Made by a program: the position numbers and the translations under genes. Of a DNA stretch of 64,000 bases, positions 36,101-53,509 are shown in pieces. Source of the stretch: Mangifera indica (taxonomy: Eukaryota; Streptophyta; Magnoliopsida; Sapindales; Anacardiaceae); contig NC_058137.1 in the NCBI RefSeq assembly GCF_011075055.1, positions 22,987,463 through 23,051,462 on the forward strand, written 5' to 3'. Within the stretch, counting starts at the first letter, position 1. The number at the start of each line of letters is the position of its first letter. The notes below the pieces were generated by a model. That model had not been told where the DNA came from. It saw only the letters and a list, made by a program, of their open reading frames with translations, and ran no database searches.

Positions 36101-39100
36101 TGACACGGAAAGTAAACTCTGACTTTTTACCCATAACTTTTAAACCATCTCAGTGCCTAGAGGATAATGCACTTACAGCAGAAAGTAAAAGGAACTTTGC
36201 AGGAAGAATTTGTAAAGAATCTGACCTGTAGATGACAAGGTTTTAACTTCAGCATTCAGAAACATTGAGACAAGTATTAAACAGACAATGTGATATAAGG
36301 ACAGCCCAGCAAAACTTACTGAGAAGAAGAGGAAACCAATGGCAAAATATTCAAACAAATAGGAGATATATCTCCATCCAAGTTCATCCATAGCTCCCCT
36401 AAAAAGAATGAAGTAGGTTGAAAACTATATGATATATCTCAAATTGATTTCTCATAACTTTTCATTTAAAAAAAAAGAGGAAGAAGAAGATTTTTCACAA
36501 ATTTGAGGCCAGATGTTCTCAAAATGCAAAATCGTGGACTCCACAACTACCCACACCTTCTAGACCGCAGTAAGATTCCTTAATAAGTAGTTGTCCACCT
36601 TCAAGATCAGACAGAAATATAGATTCAAATTCTCCAACATGTTTTGAAATCCTGCAAAAACCGGGCAAGTTTGTTGCTTAAAACAATAATCAACTCTTGG
36701 TGACAATTAATTGAAATTACTCACCATTCTATGATATCTCGGTGAAGTGTTCTGCAGTTCAACACTGTAGTCAGTTCGTCATAAAAGAGAATCAAAGGCA
36801 AGTACAACTGTTTGCAAGAATTCAGAGATGTTTTTAAGATTTCCAAAGCCTCTTCAGCGTTTGATTTCTGCAAAAAAAGACACTCAGCTCAGCAATGTTG
36901 AATGCACATCTTAGAACCCCTAAACCATTGACTAAAATATCATAAAAACTCAAAAAGGAAAAATCACAATGACTCAGTTCTTGAACCGTAGGAAAATCAT
37001 TTGTAAGATAAAAATTCTTCCTAAAAGCAAGGAGCAAATTTAATTTTAATTGACATTCCAAAAAAAGGTGCTAGGAACTAGCACACTCTACTAACAACTA
37101 ACTGGAACAATCAACCAATGTAAGAGTCAACAAGGATATAATAAACCGTATTTGACAATCACAAAATATTCTCTGTCCAAATAAAATAGCACCCTTGCAA
37201 AGGATCTTGCTCTTGTCTAGCATTCCAAAGGCTAGTCTCTCTCAACTTCCGTGAGCTTTCGAGAGGCCAACTCTCTCCCTCAATTAGCCAAAGGCTGCCC
37301 AAACAAACTCAATTTCTTCTCTCTTCTCTCGTTCCCCAATCTCTCTTTTATGCTTTCTAACTGCTCATGCCTGTTTTTGCCAAGTTCCATGTTTCTTCAC
37401 TTCTCTCTTTCCTCAATCCCACTCTTATTCTTTCCATGTTTCCATGTTTTCTTAACTACTCATGTTTTCATATTTTCATAACTGCCCTTGTGTGCCACCT
37501 GTGCTTCCTATTCCCTTCTCCCGCGGATCAACTAAATCCTTGGCTCTAACAAAAGGTAACAGCATATGAGAAATATAACTCAGCATAAGCACATCTGAAT
37601 ACAACATTGACAGTGATGGAATATAGTTTGTATTACAATTCAAATCTAGAATTTCTAAAGGCAACAGTGAAGAATTCCCTTTTGTGATCTTTCATGCATT
37701 TTTACAAAAGAGGTACCAGAACCAGGGGAAAGAGATTAATTGAGCAATAGGTTAGAAGATATGAACTAGAACACCTCAGATATAGCACACAAGAAAAGCA
37801 CATCAGTACCTCAATTCCTTTCCAAATACCTTTAAAATTAGAGCATTGAGTTAGTAAGATTCTGAAGTTCAAGAATTCATTGTTACCAACTTCATTTTTG
37901 TTAGTTGCAAGGAACATGAGAATGATTAGAGCGGCTCAAATCCAGTATTTGACGGACTCAGCAAGATAACAATCTAAACTTCCTTCAATGTTGAACGAGG
38001 CAAGGTGAAATATAATTTTTTTCATCATATTTATCATTAGCCACAAATAAATATTTTGCTGCTAAGTGTAATTAGGCTCAATAAATTTAGCAACAAATCA
38101 TGTTTTTTCCTTACTGAATTTATAATTTTACATCCAATAGTCAAGAACTTTAAAGAAATGGCTACCTGATAGTTGGATTGGAAACACATATGTTATGCTT
38201 CATGAAATTCTATACTGTGATTCTTTGTCATCTTATCTCTCAAGGCTTCCAAACGGTAAGCTCAGATTATGACCATGTGTAGCTCCAGTAAGAACTAAAG
38301 TGCCTTATTTCTCACTCATCCAGTCTTGAATGTTGTGTCCATCATATCTTGATATATTAGACCATAAGAAACATAAAAAATTAGTGAATATTCCGACTGC
38401 ATTATTCTCTTTCTTTTGCTTTCCTTAAGTCTTTAAAGTTCAAGATCATCATCATCATCATCAGTCACTTGTGTGGGCTCATTTGGATGTTCCAACATTA
38501 TCCTTGTTCCTTTCACTTCTCTTAAGCTTTTAAAGTTGAATGTAATCATCATTGCACTTGTGTGTGTGTATGTGTATGGGGTGGCTCTACTTTCTATTTC
38601 AGCTAATATGGATAAGTCACTCAAACTGCCTTCAAAACTAAAGTTTAAATAAGATCATAATCACAGTAATGGTTTCACTGCCAAGTAGGTGGTAAAATTT
38701 GAAATTGCAATAATATTGGATCGTACCCCAAATTGAGATGTTCTAGTAACATTACTAGCATCACCAAGACAAGAAACTATCTTCAGAGTTCCTATCAGGC
38801 CTATCTTTTTGTACTTCAGTTCTTTATGGCTGACCTGCCAGATAGGAAGGGTTGCAACAAATTAAATAAACTTTTCCTCACCAAAACCTCTTTGTAAGAT
38901 AAACAAAACATTTATAAGTTCAATGCATAGCCAAGTTGCATAAAGTCACTTTTCAAACACCATGCATCAGGAAGAAACTGAAGATTCTTATGATACCTGC
39001 TTCCGCACTATCATGAGAAGTTCATTTGCAATAGAAGATCCAAAACAACCAGCACTAGATTTACCAGACAGTGCTAGATGACTGAAAACCTCGTAGACCT

Positions 39101-41169
39101 ATAATATGGCAAACACCAGTGAATAAAACAAACAATAAAAAACTTATATGCCCAAAGATAATAAAAGTCTTAAGAACATTACCACACCTTCTGCAGATTT
39201 GCAATACTAAAAACCTCCAAGTAATCCAAAATCCCTGAATGGTAGAACATACATGTCAAGTACACTTAGAAAACAAATATTTATGAAGCAAGTGGATGAG
39301 ATACCATTTATATGAGAAGATAATGGAATCAGTTCCGGTGCATATTTTGAGGCCAGCAGAGACAAGGTCTCCAAAGCAGAACTCACTTCAAAGTTAACAC
39401 CTGATCCCACATGCGTAATTAGTGCACCAAGAACCTGCATAAGACACAAATCACAGATATGAGCCTGTATCTTAATCATCAGAGATCAGAAATAATTATT
39501 CCAGTTGCTTACTTCCTGTCTTGCATTAGTATTATTAAACTCTTCAAATAGGATGGTATACAAGTGAATCCCAAGCTCCATAGCCTTTTGTTCTTTGCAT
39601 GTTAATAAGTACTCGGAGAATGATAGGAAGGACGGAAAAAAATCCTGATAAGTATAATCGAAAACCCTTTAGAGTTTCAGAGAATATAACTTAATTACAG
39701 TTGAGGAAAGAACACAGGTTTAATTAAACTATCCGTTCCTTAGGTACCTGGACCAATTCTTTATTCCCACGAATACACTGATCAAGCATAACTTCCTGAA
39801 TGCAATCTTGAACAATTTTCTTCCTGAGAAGCTTTAAAATGCTCCTTTGTAGGGCTATGTCGGCATTTGTATACATAAGCACAAGAAGCCATACGTCTAT
39901 GACTTTGTGATCGTGTGGCTTCTGGAGGCCATTCAATTCTTTCAAAATCTCCTGACAAAGCATCTTAAGAGAGAGGGAGTGAAATCACAAAAGCTGTATT
40001 GAATGAACTACACATTCATCAAAAAGTAAAACTAGAAATTAAAAAAAAAAAAAAACATTTAAAAACCCAAAAATAACAAATTTACATTCTTAAATCGAAG
40101 ACTTGACCTCAAGGCATCAAGAATAGATGCCTCTGAATGATCTACTAAAGACTTTCCTTTTAGTTTATATTGCTGCGTTGCACGAGAATTTGACACCCCA
40201 ACGAACTTCAAATGCTGTCGGATGTGAGATATAATCATTCGAACATTTGCTTGTTTTGCAGAAAGGAGTAAAAATCTAAGTAGATATGGCATGTGTTGTG
40301 CATCAATGGTTCTAATGCATGATAATGCTATGGTGATGACTTGTTCTTGCAACTGATCATCCAAATTAAGGTTGGAAAAACAGTCAAGCACAGGCACAAT
40401 GATAGCTGAATCTTCTCTGAGCATCTGGTGGAGGGAGTCTACCACAGTCTTATTATCTGACTGATCACCAATAATCTCAGGCAATGATCCAATGATTTCT
40501 TTTTTTAAATGTAAAGGACAAATACAAAGTAGTTGCATCAACTTATCAGTAAAGGCTTGAGGGTCCACAAGAAAATCAAGCCACCGAAATTGATTAATAA
40601 TGAGCCTACCAACATCATCTTGAAGAGACAACGATGTCTCCGGATTTATGTCAAAGAATTCTGGAAGTTTCTCGAGAAGCATGTTCATAAGTTCTAATTG
40701 AATAGAGGGGACCAACAAGAGATGTCGAACTAAGCTGTTGTTTCTGCCAGGATTTAAAGAGCTCATAACTCTGAAACACAAAGCCGAATTATCAAATATT
40801 ATTATTAGGGTAGAAATTATATTGACAAGAATGTGAAATTGGAAAAAGAATCCATTGAGCTGACCTGGTTAAATTATTGGGAGAGTCAATGTAAGTAGAG
40901 AAACCAGCAAGGAAATGAGAAGAAAGAGAAGGGTCACGAGAGAAGAGATTGGTGAGGTGGCGTTGGAGATGGTTGGGATCAGAAGGAAGAGAAGGAGGAG
41001 CGGAGCGGTTGATTAAGGTACAACCAGCATCCGCCAGAATAGAAATCATCTTTTCAGTTTTTGAATCTAGGGATTTAGGAACTTTGGAAGAAGGAAATTG
41101 ACTTCTGAAAGAGGGAGACGAGTCTCTTTCTCTTTTGAGTGACGACTTTTGCTGCCGTAGTAACACCAT
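30111..41169 (-). CDS. FANCD2: Fanconi anemia group D2 protein homologue
   Basis: With FANCI forms the DNA clamp that licenses interstrand crosslink repair; plant homologues also act in meiosis. Exons: 41169-40865, 40770-40086, 39963-39748, 39644-39513, 39434-39305, 39234-39188, 39098-38997, 38834-38727, 36867-36725, 36651-36557, 36398-36320, 36225-36177, 36099-36019, 35771-35676, 35593-35490, 35200-34723, 34548-34513, 34414-34210, 34125-33992, 33792-33612, 33524-33295, 33180-33085, 32818-32729, 32647-32615, 32513-32379, 32252-32192, 30262-30111; all in frame, 1400 aa. Family blocks: NQFRWLDFLVD, SLPEIIGD, QEVLGALITHVGSG, GILDYLE, KYKKIGLIGTL, ILFYDEL, GIDALLGCPLHI, AANWIREL, ending GNLKHKDLMG and an acidic tail. 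A basic NLS-like KKRKHKK is in exon 16. Asn489 stands where animal FANCD2 has its monoubiquitinated Lys. Introns 8 and 26 (each about 1.9 kb) carry LTR-type repeats. Confidence 0.94.
30870..31085 (-). mobile_element. LTR-type repeat in FANCD2 intron 26, copy A
   Basis: Read on the minus strand it starts near TTTAGGATAGAATATT, contains GGGCAGCCTTAATGCTGATT and ends near TTATTAATAAAATCATC. The same order occurs inverted at 31221-31440 and, with clean ends, in the solo LTR at 49351-49603. No target duplication found here; boundaries approximate. Confidence 0.5.
31221..31440 (+). mobile_element. LTR-type repeat in FANCD2 intron 26, copy B (inverted relative to copy A)
   Basis: Starts TGCTAGGATAACAGGACACTTG, contains GGGCAGCCTTAGGGCTGATT and then a TATATAAATACC box and TATCAATAAAATG, a plausible LTR promoter/polyadenylation region. 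Same family as the solo LTR at 49351-49603, whose sense strand starts TGTTAGGATAGGGGACACTTG. The 3' boundary and duplication were not found. Confidence 0.55.
37069..37551 (-). mobile_element. Solo LTR in FANCD2 intron 8 with 5-bp target duplication
   Basis: A 483-bp element with TG...CA ends (plus strand TGCTAG...CTAACA) lies between exact AAAGG copies at 37064-37068 and 37552-37556. Read on the minus strand it begins TGTTAGAGCC and contains GGGCAGCCTTTGGCTAATTG, a relative of the core in the repeats at 30870, 31221 and 49351. No internal retroelement genes, so it is a solo LTR left by recombination. It accounts for a quarter of the 1.86-kb intron. Copia-like by its TGTTAG end, but the superfamily is not proven. 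Confidence 0.85.
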
Positions 41170-43895
41170 TTTCTCCGCCCTAATTGCTTCCTTGCGGCGT
41201 TCGTGGTTACCTTCTCTGTTACTGGTCTGAGAGTGAGGGAGCGAGGGAGGGATTTTAGAGGGCGCCAAATTTCAATTTTTTCGAGACGAGGTGTTTGGAT
41301 GTTGGGCCAAATTCCTCCATGTGCCCGAGCGCTCAAAAATACAAAAATCATATGATTTTATAAAGCCAACTACTATTTCTAATCCGAATTACGGTAAAAC
41401 AACAAATTGTCTTCTTTAAAGTGAAAAATGGCAAATTCATTCCTTGTATGATAAAATAAGGCCAAAAGAGTTCTTCCCACCCAAGATTTAAGGCCATTGT
41501 TAAATAAAAACTTATAAAATTTTAAAAATTCAAATACTCACTGATAGACTATCAAACCTAATCAAAACAGTTATAAGAGAAAAATTATCATTTTACTACT
41601 AAACTCTAAAAATTTGTATCATTTTTCTTATTTAGTTTGAAAAACTAATATTTTCTCACTGAATTAAGTTTTGAAATTTTTTTTTTTTTTAGGGTTTTTT
41701 CTTCTTTTTCCAATGATCGGAATCCATCATAGTCATCGATCGACCTTCCCACCATCTTCTCCTCTTATTGTCGGTGTTCCCACCATCTTCTCCTCTTATT
41801 GTCGATGTTCCCACCATCGCAATTTTGTCATCTTTGTCTGACAAAACTACTACAATGGGAATACCGATGATGAGAGAAGAAGATTGCGGGAATGTTGACC
41901 AACGATGGGAACAAATTTCAATTGTCAAAGAAAGAAGAAAAAACCCTAGGAAGAAAACTGAATTTTTCAAAACTTAATTATTAGGGAAAAATGTTAGTTT
42001 TCCAAACTAACGGAGGAAAATTATATATGTTTTTAAGGTTTAGTGATATAATTACAATTTTACCTCTTATAATTAACGATTGTGGTTAGGTTTAACAACT
42101 TATAAGTGAGCGTTTATATTTTTTAAATCTTATGAGTGTGTATTTAGAAATAAACTAAATTTTAAGTGGAAATAAGTCTTTTGGCCTAAAAATTAAAAAT
42201 AAATAGAAAAGACAAAAACGTAAACAACTAACAACTCCTTCGCTTGTCTCACCTTGCCATCCTCTTCAACCATCGAATACTAAAGTGAATTCAACAACTC
42301 ATTCATCAATCTTGTGTGTTTTACAATTTGATGAATTTCTATCATCAACCCACAAGCATTTCTCCTCTCTCATATCTTCGACTCTTCCAAAATTTTCAAA
42401 ATCACTTGCACAACCAAAAAAATTGTCTGAGACATTGGATAATGCACCTGCAAAACACAATATAGACAAGGAATCAACAACACAAGTGCCCACATTACCA
42501 ATAGTAACACTAAACCCATGGTGAACACTAATATAACAAATCCATTAGTAGCCATAATTTCACTACTTCTTGGAGCATACAAATTATTCCCAATCACCTA
42601 CAATTGTGGAACATTCAACCAAGACATCAGAACACTCTATAACAATGACCGAAATTGACAAGAATGTCACCAAGATTGTATGATTCAATGCTAATAACAC
42701 CACTATGGTGTAATTATGATTAGATGTGTACCAAAATGATGCGATCCCACATGAAAAGACGTTAAAAAGTAAAGGTTAAATCATCAAATTTAATATTGAA
42801 GCTTTCAGACAAAGAAGAATAAAGGGTTGGGGTGTTAAAGAGGTGTGATGAGATGAATATTCAGAAGGAAGAGTTGTAAGATGAAGGTATTAGGGAGTGT
42901 TTAAAAGGAATAGTTGAAGACATCACAAATAGTGGGGAAGAATAAAAAAGGTTTTATTTTCTTTTTAAATTTATAGTTAATATTTAAAATTATATAAAAT
43001 TACCTAAATACTATCTTGTAATTATAGTTAAAAATTTGTCAGAATATGAAAAATTATTATTTTTCAATGACGATTGTCATTTTAACATAGTAAGTGTGAA
43101 CAATAATCATGATCTATTTTATGAATCAAGAAGGTTTAAATAATTAATTAAAAATATACTCACTTTACCCTTTTGGCCACCGATTATTCCTTGTTTTGTT
43201 TTTTAAAGAATTTACCAATTTGAAATATCAAACGTCTTTAGAGATGATTTCCATCGAAAAAAATTATTTTAGTGTTTTTCCTAAATTAATTAAAGATTTA
43301 ACAAGGAATTTGAAGAGATTCTGAAACAAGTTGCGGAGAGGCAAAACCCAAAGACAAAATCATTGTTTCGGTTTTTCAAAGCGACTGCATAATGGGTAAC
43401 CCTGAAACAAGTGATTGATTGATCTAGAGCTAGGCCTTGCTTAGACCCAACCTTACCCTAAACAGTATTATTGAAAGCCCTTTTGTCCTTGAATTGGTAG
43501 TGCAATGAAAATGTGTTTGTATCTTTAAAATGTTTCTTATAGTTTCAAAAAACAAAATATCTATATCAAACACTCTAATCCATTTAGCTATCTCTACCTC
43601 TTCAGTTCATGCATTGTCTGAAGGAATAACTAGATCAGCAAGAGATTGAAATTAGACATGATTAGAGATAAGTAGACTCATCTGAATTTGTATCAGCATA
43701 AGTTAACATTACCAGATTAACCATGATAAAATGCTCAATCATCTCTGCAGTCACGCCAATTCTCTTGAATACAAGTGGTCGAATCATTGTGAATAAACAC
43801 TATTAATAGGTCATAAAAGGTATCTAAACCAAACAGGAATATAGAAGAAAATCTACTCTACAAATGATAATCTCTTACAACTCATATTTCCCAGA
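41170..43895. other. Intergenic between FANCD2 and MSI1
   Basis: Both flanking genes are on the minus strand, so this is the FANCD2 promoter side and the MSI1 3' side. About 41170-41350 is the FANCD2 leader and promoter. 41460-42186 is a long-inverted-repeat element. 42285-42720 has weakly coding-like, stop-broken sequence I cannot assign. 42720-43895 shows nothing recognisable. Confidence 0.55.
41460..42186. mobile_element. Foldback/MULE-like element with long imperfect terminal inverted repeats
   Basis: Starts GGCCAAAAGA and ends with its complement TCTTTTGGCC. The arms match imperfectly for roughly 250 bp: the left-arm words TTTGAAAAACTAAT, GAATTAAGTTTTGAAA and AGGGTTTTTTCTTC all recur reversed in the right arm. 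The centre holds a 31-bp tandem duplication (41746-41776, 41777-41807) followed by a partial third unit. No transposase. A clean target duplication was not found. Confidence 0.65.
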
Positions 43896-48773
<4,878 letters not shown>

Positions 48774-51225
48774 TTAGAGGAGGTTAAGTTGATGCATCAC
48801 GAACCAGAATATGTTGAGAACAAGGAGAACGATAAGATACGCAAGTTTGAAAAGCCGTTGTTTCTTTTCCCAATGGAGCAAGTTGAATATCTCAGTTACA
48901 TCTACCAAGTGCTGTCTTTGTGTGTAACTGATTACGAAAGAAAATTTCAAATAAATAAACTGTATTATTTTATCAAATTCACCAGCAGGATCAGATAACC
49001 ACCATAAATCTCAGAGTATATTCACCATCACTTGAATAAACTGGCTTTCAAATTTGCATTATGACAATTAGAAAGTTATCATGAAGGACACAGTTACAAT
49101 GCATGATACACACAAACTCAAAAATAATAATAATGACATAATTGCAATGCATGATACACACAAAACTCAATAGTAATAATAATAATAATAATAATGATAA
49201 AAATAATAATAACAACTATATAAATAAAAACCTTGCAGAAGACAGGATATGACATGACATGACTAATAATTCTGAAGGTTGCTTAACACATACAGAACAC
49301 AGGACTCTTTTCTCCCAAAAACACCCATGTTATAAGTTTTAAAAACCATTTGTTTGGATTTCAGTCCATAATTAATCTGAAACAATAAATAACCACAAAA
49401 TAGTAAAATAACAACTTTAGTAATCAAAAGGGTTACAAATAGATAGGACCAGACAATTCGAGGAATTTGGGTTCTCCTATTTCTGACCGTTCTAAGCATC
49501 AGAGACCTCTCACAATCAGCCCTAAGGCCGCCCATAAAACCCAAACATTTTTCTTCCCTTCTCATTTGATAACGTAACTACACAAGTGTCCCCTATCCTA
49601 ACACCATTGTTATGGTATGCCTTCTTTACTGTAGTGATATTTCATGATCATTATACGAGAAATAACATAAGATAACATGTGTATAGGTGTCATGGAGTGT
49701 CAGGAGTTTGAAGAATTAAACTTCCATCACAAAAACAACTTGATCATAGAAGTTGGGTCATCGATAATTAGGAAATGAGGCATAGCCAAAACATAGCCTC
49801 AAATTGCAGAAGTTGTTCTAACCAGCAAATTCAGTTCATGAGCAGACAGACCTTGCCTACAAATGAGGTTGCGAAGCATTGTATGTCATCCAAAACAAGG
49901 TATATTTGACTGCCCATGCATGTATGGTCTCTAACACTAAGTTCTTTTCTAATGATCAGAGACTAAATATATAAAATTCAACAGAAACAGTATTATCACA
50001 TCTGGAAAAATCAGAAAATAATTTATGTGACATCAAATGTTACCCTTGTCTTTCATAGACAATGAAGATTCAACCTAACTGCAGGTCAGCCACCCTGCCC
50101 TTTCCTCCTCTCAGTTCAAACTCAAATGGAAACATATGTCAAAAGGAATACACCTCTCTCACACACTTGCACAAGCATATTTGAATATTCAATCGAACAA
50201 ATTAAGAGATGAGAAAAATTAAACTTACAGTCTCACATTATAGTAGAGGTATGGAGCACAAAACAGTGTCATAATCCAATGACCTGTTATGAGAAAGAAG
50301 ACAGATAAAACCCCTTGAGTGATAAATTCTGGTAAAATCACTTGGTTTATCCGAGACGAGGAGTCATAAGGGTTGATATAATCGAACTCTAGATCTGCTA
50401 AGCACATGAGCTGCAACAATTGTTGAACGATATAGTATCAGTAACATTATTTCATACTAAAGAAATTTTTATAAGGGGACAAGATTGAAATCATACAAAA
50501 AAGTACCAATAAATAGCAAATGAGAGCTCATATGTATTCTCAAAAATAAACTAGATGCCAAAGTACCTACCAGGCACCTCAATTGAAGTAAGAATGCAGT
50601 GGTTGAAACTAATCACTCTAATAGCCACTAGACAAGTTAACAGTCATGTAATAAGTTGGTTTCACCAATCTAACAAATCAGGAATACTGATATCAATGAT
50701 AACTAAAACAAACTGGAAACTGGACAACCAATCTTTGAAATGAAAATGTTGGTATTATTGATGGAAACCCAACAAGTTCCTCACACAAAGAAATTTCATA
50801 ACAACCCCTTGAACATTTTAGTATAATTCATAACATATAGCATATCTGCAATTAAATTTGACACTCATCAGAAACTGCAAATAGCTTTGTTGATCAATCT
50901 TAAACAAATAAACCTAAAATGTACATGACCATTAAGTCGACTGCCTTAATAAATAGCAAAAATTACAAGTCAAGCATCAAAACAAACTAAAATCAGATAT
51001 AAAAAGTTGAAAATATCATTAAACCCATAAGGGCCATAAACCTAAACTAAATTCAGAAAATAAAAAATAAATGCAATTAGTCACTGTTTCAAGAATAAAC
51101 ATTAAAAAAAACAAATGAAGCAAAAAAAAGTTAAAGGGGCTCCGAGAGTTGACCTGGTAAACAATGAGGATGAGCAGTGCAATAACGAAGAAGAATGACA
51201 CCAGCCATACGAAGATATTGTCCAT
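48774..51225 (-). CDS. Cornichon-family ER cargo receptor
   Basis: Small polytopic membrane protein that loads selected membrane cargo into COPII vesicles at the ER. Exons: 51225-51154, 50410-50229, 48927-48774; in frame, 135 aa, the normal plant length. Three hydrophobic segments lie at about residues 5-23, 54-74 and 112-131. Hallmarks: the CLADLEFDYINPYDSSSRIN loop, VILPEFITQGVL, APYLYYN, and the cytoplasmic RQHLVDVTEIFNLL followed by EKKQRLFKLAYL. The protein ends shortly after the last membrane segment and lacks the acidic C-terminal tail found in some plant cornichons. A leader intron of about 1.75 kb (53032-51277) is inferred from good splice signals. Coding intron 2 contains a solo LTR. 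Confidence 0.93.
49094..49196 (+). repeat. Roughly 50-bp tandem duplication merging into an AAT microsatellite
   Basis: The word AATGCATGATACACACAAA plus an (AAT)n tail occurs twice in tandem (starting near 49097 and 49145); the second tail expands to about eight AAT units (49173-49196). Located in cornichon intron 2, left of the solo LTR. Confidence 0.7.
49351..49603 (-). mobile_element. Solo LTR in cornichon intron 2 with 5-bp target duplication
   Basis: A 253-bp element with TG...CA ends lies between exact CCATT copies at 49346-49350 and 49604-49608. Read on the minus strand it begins TGTTAGGATAGGGGACACTTG and contains GGGCGGCCTTAGGGCTGATT, the core shared with the intron repeats of FANCD2. 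There are no internal genes. The short length also fits a TRIM-class element. Confidence 0.85.
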
Positions 51226-53373
51226 GCTGCTGCTCCACTTCCAACACTTCCTATTCCTCCTTCACCTACACCTATTCTGATTAAAAAGAGGACCAAATAA
51301 GCATGACAACAAACCACAACGGTGTTTCAAACAAAGAAGCATCAGTGTATTATGCACATTAATTAGTGCCCTTTTTACAGATGAAGGCCAATGGTTGGCA
51401 GATGCCAAGCCAAAAAATCTCTCTACAATACATACAATTCCTACATCAAAGATGGTAGTAAGAATTTTATGAATATTAATTATGAAACATGTTTATATCA
51501 ACTCTACTTTAATTAACAAACACAAAATACAAGTCCCAAATTTTCTATTCAAGTATAAAACAGAAATATATAAATTTCTAAAAATAAAAAATAACATGAT
51601 AAACAAAAAGTTTCAATCAAAATTATTGAAATTTTATTTTTGATTGGTGGAAAATAAGAAATAAGGAAAAATTACTCACATTGAGTGCAATTTAGTCTCC
51701 TGTTGAGCTCCACAGTTTGTTTCAAGAGCACCCAAATTTTTTGATTTGATTTTGTAGGTAGTTTAGTTGATAAGAAGAGAAGGGCATGAATGAACTTTGT
51801 GATTGAAGCTTGAATCCAAAGCTGCCAAAAGATAAATCCCAAAAAGCTAAGCAACATCAATTACAACTTTCCATAGTTGCAACATATAAAAATAGGCAAG
51901 GATGACATATGTGCATTGCAAAGAGGGAAGGAAGAGAAAACCTGAGAAAAGGTAGTTTAAAGTTTGTTTTAGGAGAGACAACACATGTTTTAAGTGAAAG
52001 TGAAACTGATTTGTTCATGGTTTTAGCTTAGGGAGATTTGAGGTTTGGATGAGAAAAGAAGGATTGAATGGCACTGGTATTATCTTAACTAGATTATGCC
52101 AATGAATTCTTAAACGAAGAAAGGTGAGTGTGGCACTGATGGTGATAGATAGATATTTACAACCAAATCTTAACAGTTAAAACTTGAAGCATGTAACTCA
52201 CATAGTAAATTTAAAATCATTTATAACTCTACACTTAGAAAGCACAAACTGCTGGCAAAACCAAACATAAATTGGAAAAATAATATAGATTTCTTCCAAA
52301 GTTTCCACAATGTCATCCCAATGGACATTGTTTTTGTAACATTCTCCAACTAATAAGATTATCTTCTCTTTTTTTATTTCTTAACTAGACAATATCAGGA
52401 TAATCTATATATGATCACAAGGGAATGATACTCAATGACACAATTATATTCAGTATCAAAGAAAACATAATAACTTTTAATAACATTTATAAATTTTAGG
52501 TCTAGTTTAACCAAATTAACCACAAACCAACAATATTATTCTACATAAATTTAAAAGAAATAAAACATTCATGAATTCAAAACGCATTTTGGTAGCACAA
52601 TTTTATTCCATGATCACACAAAAATTGAATAGCAGCTCTCATTCCCACAAACAGATCCCATAAACAAACAACACGTCAGTATTCAAAAAATTTAGGCAGA
52701 GTTTAGTTCATCTAATAAATTAATTTAACACAAGATTTAACTTTTCCCATAAGGATGATATATATATTCCCTGTTCAATCCTATAAATTAAACATTTTGA
52801 ATTGCCTAAAACAAGGCCTATCATCTGAAATGATTTCAGAATGTTACTATAATTATTTCAAATTTCAAAGTAGCTCACACTCTCAGTTCAACCCAAACAA
52901 ACAAACAGAATTCCCCTTTCAACTTTAAATAAGATCCTGAAACTTCCAGTAATAAAAACTCCATATTTTTCAGTTAAAGAAATCAAAATAATAAATGAAA
53001 ATATAAAATATCACTTCATCAAAGTTTCGTACCTGAACGCTCGGCCCAACAATTTTCCAAGCTTTAAACGTGTTCGTCCTCTCTAGTTCTACCTAAGCAG
53101 CAGAGTTTTCACCCAAAAAAAAAAAGCAATCGCAAGGGATTCGAGTCACCCAATCCAAATTTGACGTACGTTTACTTTCCTTTCTTCTCTTCCTCTCTTG
53201 CTTCTTCTTCCTTTTCTTCTTTTCCTCTCCTCTCTTTTTCCTCTTCAGAAAAGGACAGTTCTCCTTCGCCGTTTCCCCTTTTTTTTTTTCCAATCGCACA
53301 CATCTTGGTCTTAGAGATGGGCTTCCGGGTTTAAAGCCCATAAGTTTTTGCATAGTGGACAGTCAATTACCCC

Positions 53374-53395
53374 ACAGACACAGACACAGACACAC

Positions 53396-53432
<37 letters not shown>
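53374..53432 (+). repeat. Compound microsatellite (ACAG/CA, TA, GA)
   Basis: Imperfect CAGACA units run into (TA)n at 53396-53412 and then (GA)n to 53432. Likely polymorphic between individuals. Confidence 0.9.
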
Positions 53433-53509
53433 CGTCAAACCTGATTATTTTAATTTAGTGGTATGTTTGATTATTATTTCACCATTACCAAATTAGGCTT
53501 AATCATTTT

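Noticed and set aside
37251..37549. Ser/Leu/Phe-rich open frames
   Set aside because: They fall within the solo LTR at 37069-37551 and are pyrimidine-rich LTR sequence, not genes.
41067..41351. Extended N-terminus for FANCD2 from further upstream
   Set aside because: The upstream in-frame extension has no ATG (it opens with TTG at 41268); the first in-frame ATG is at 41169.
42285..42720. Thr/Pro-containing reading (TTQVPTLPIVTLNPW) reminiscent of cell-wall protein linkers
   Set aside because: Broken by stops within about 80 codons and lacking any diagnostic domain; too weak to call a pseudogene.
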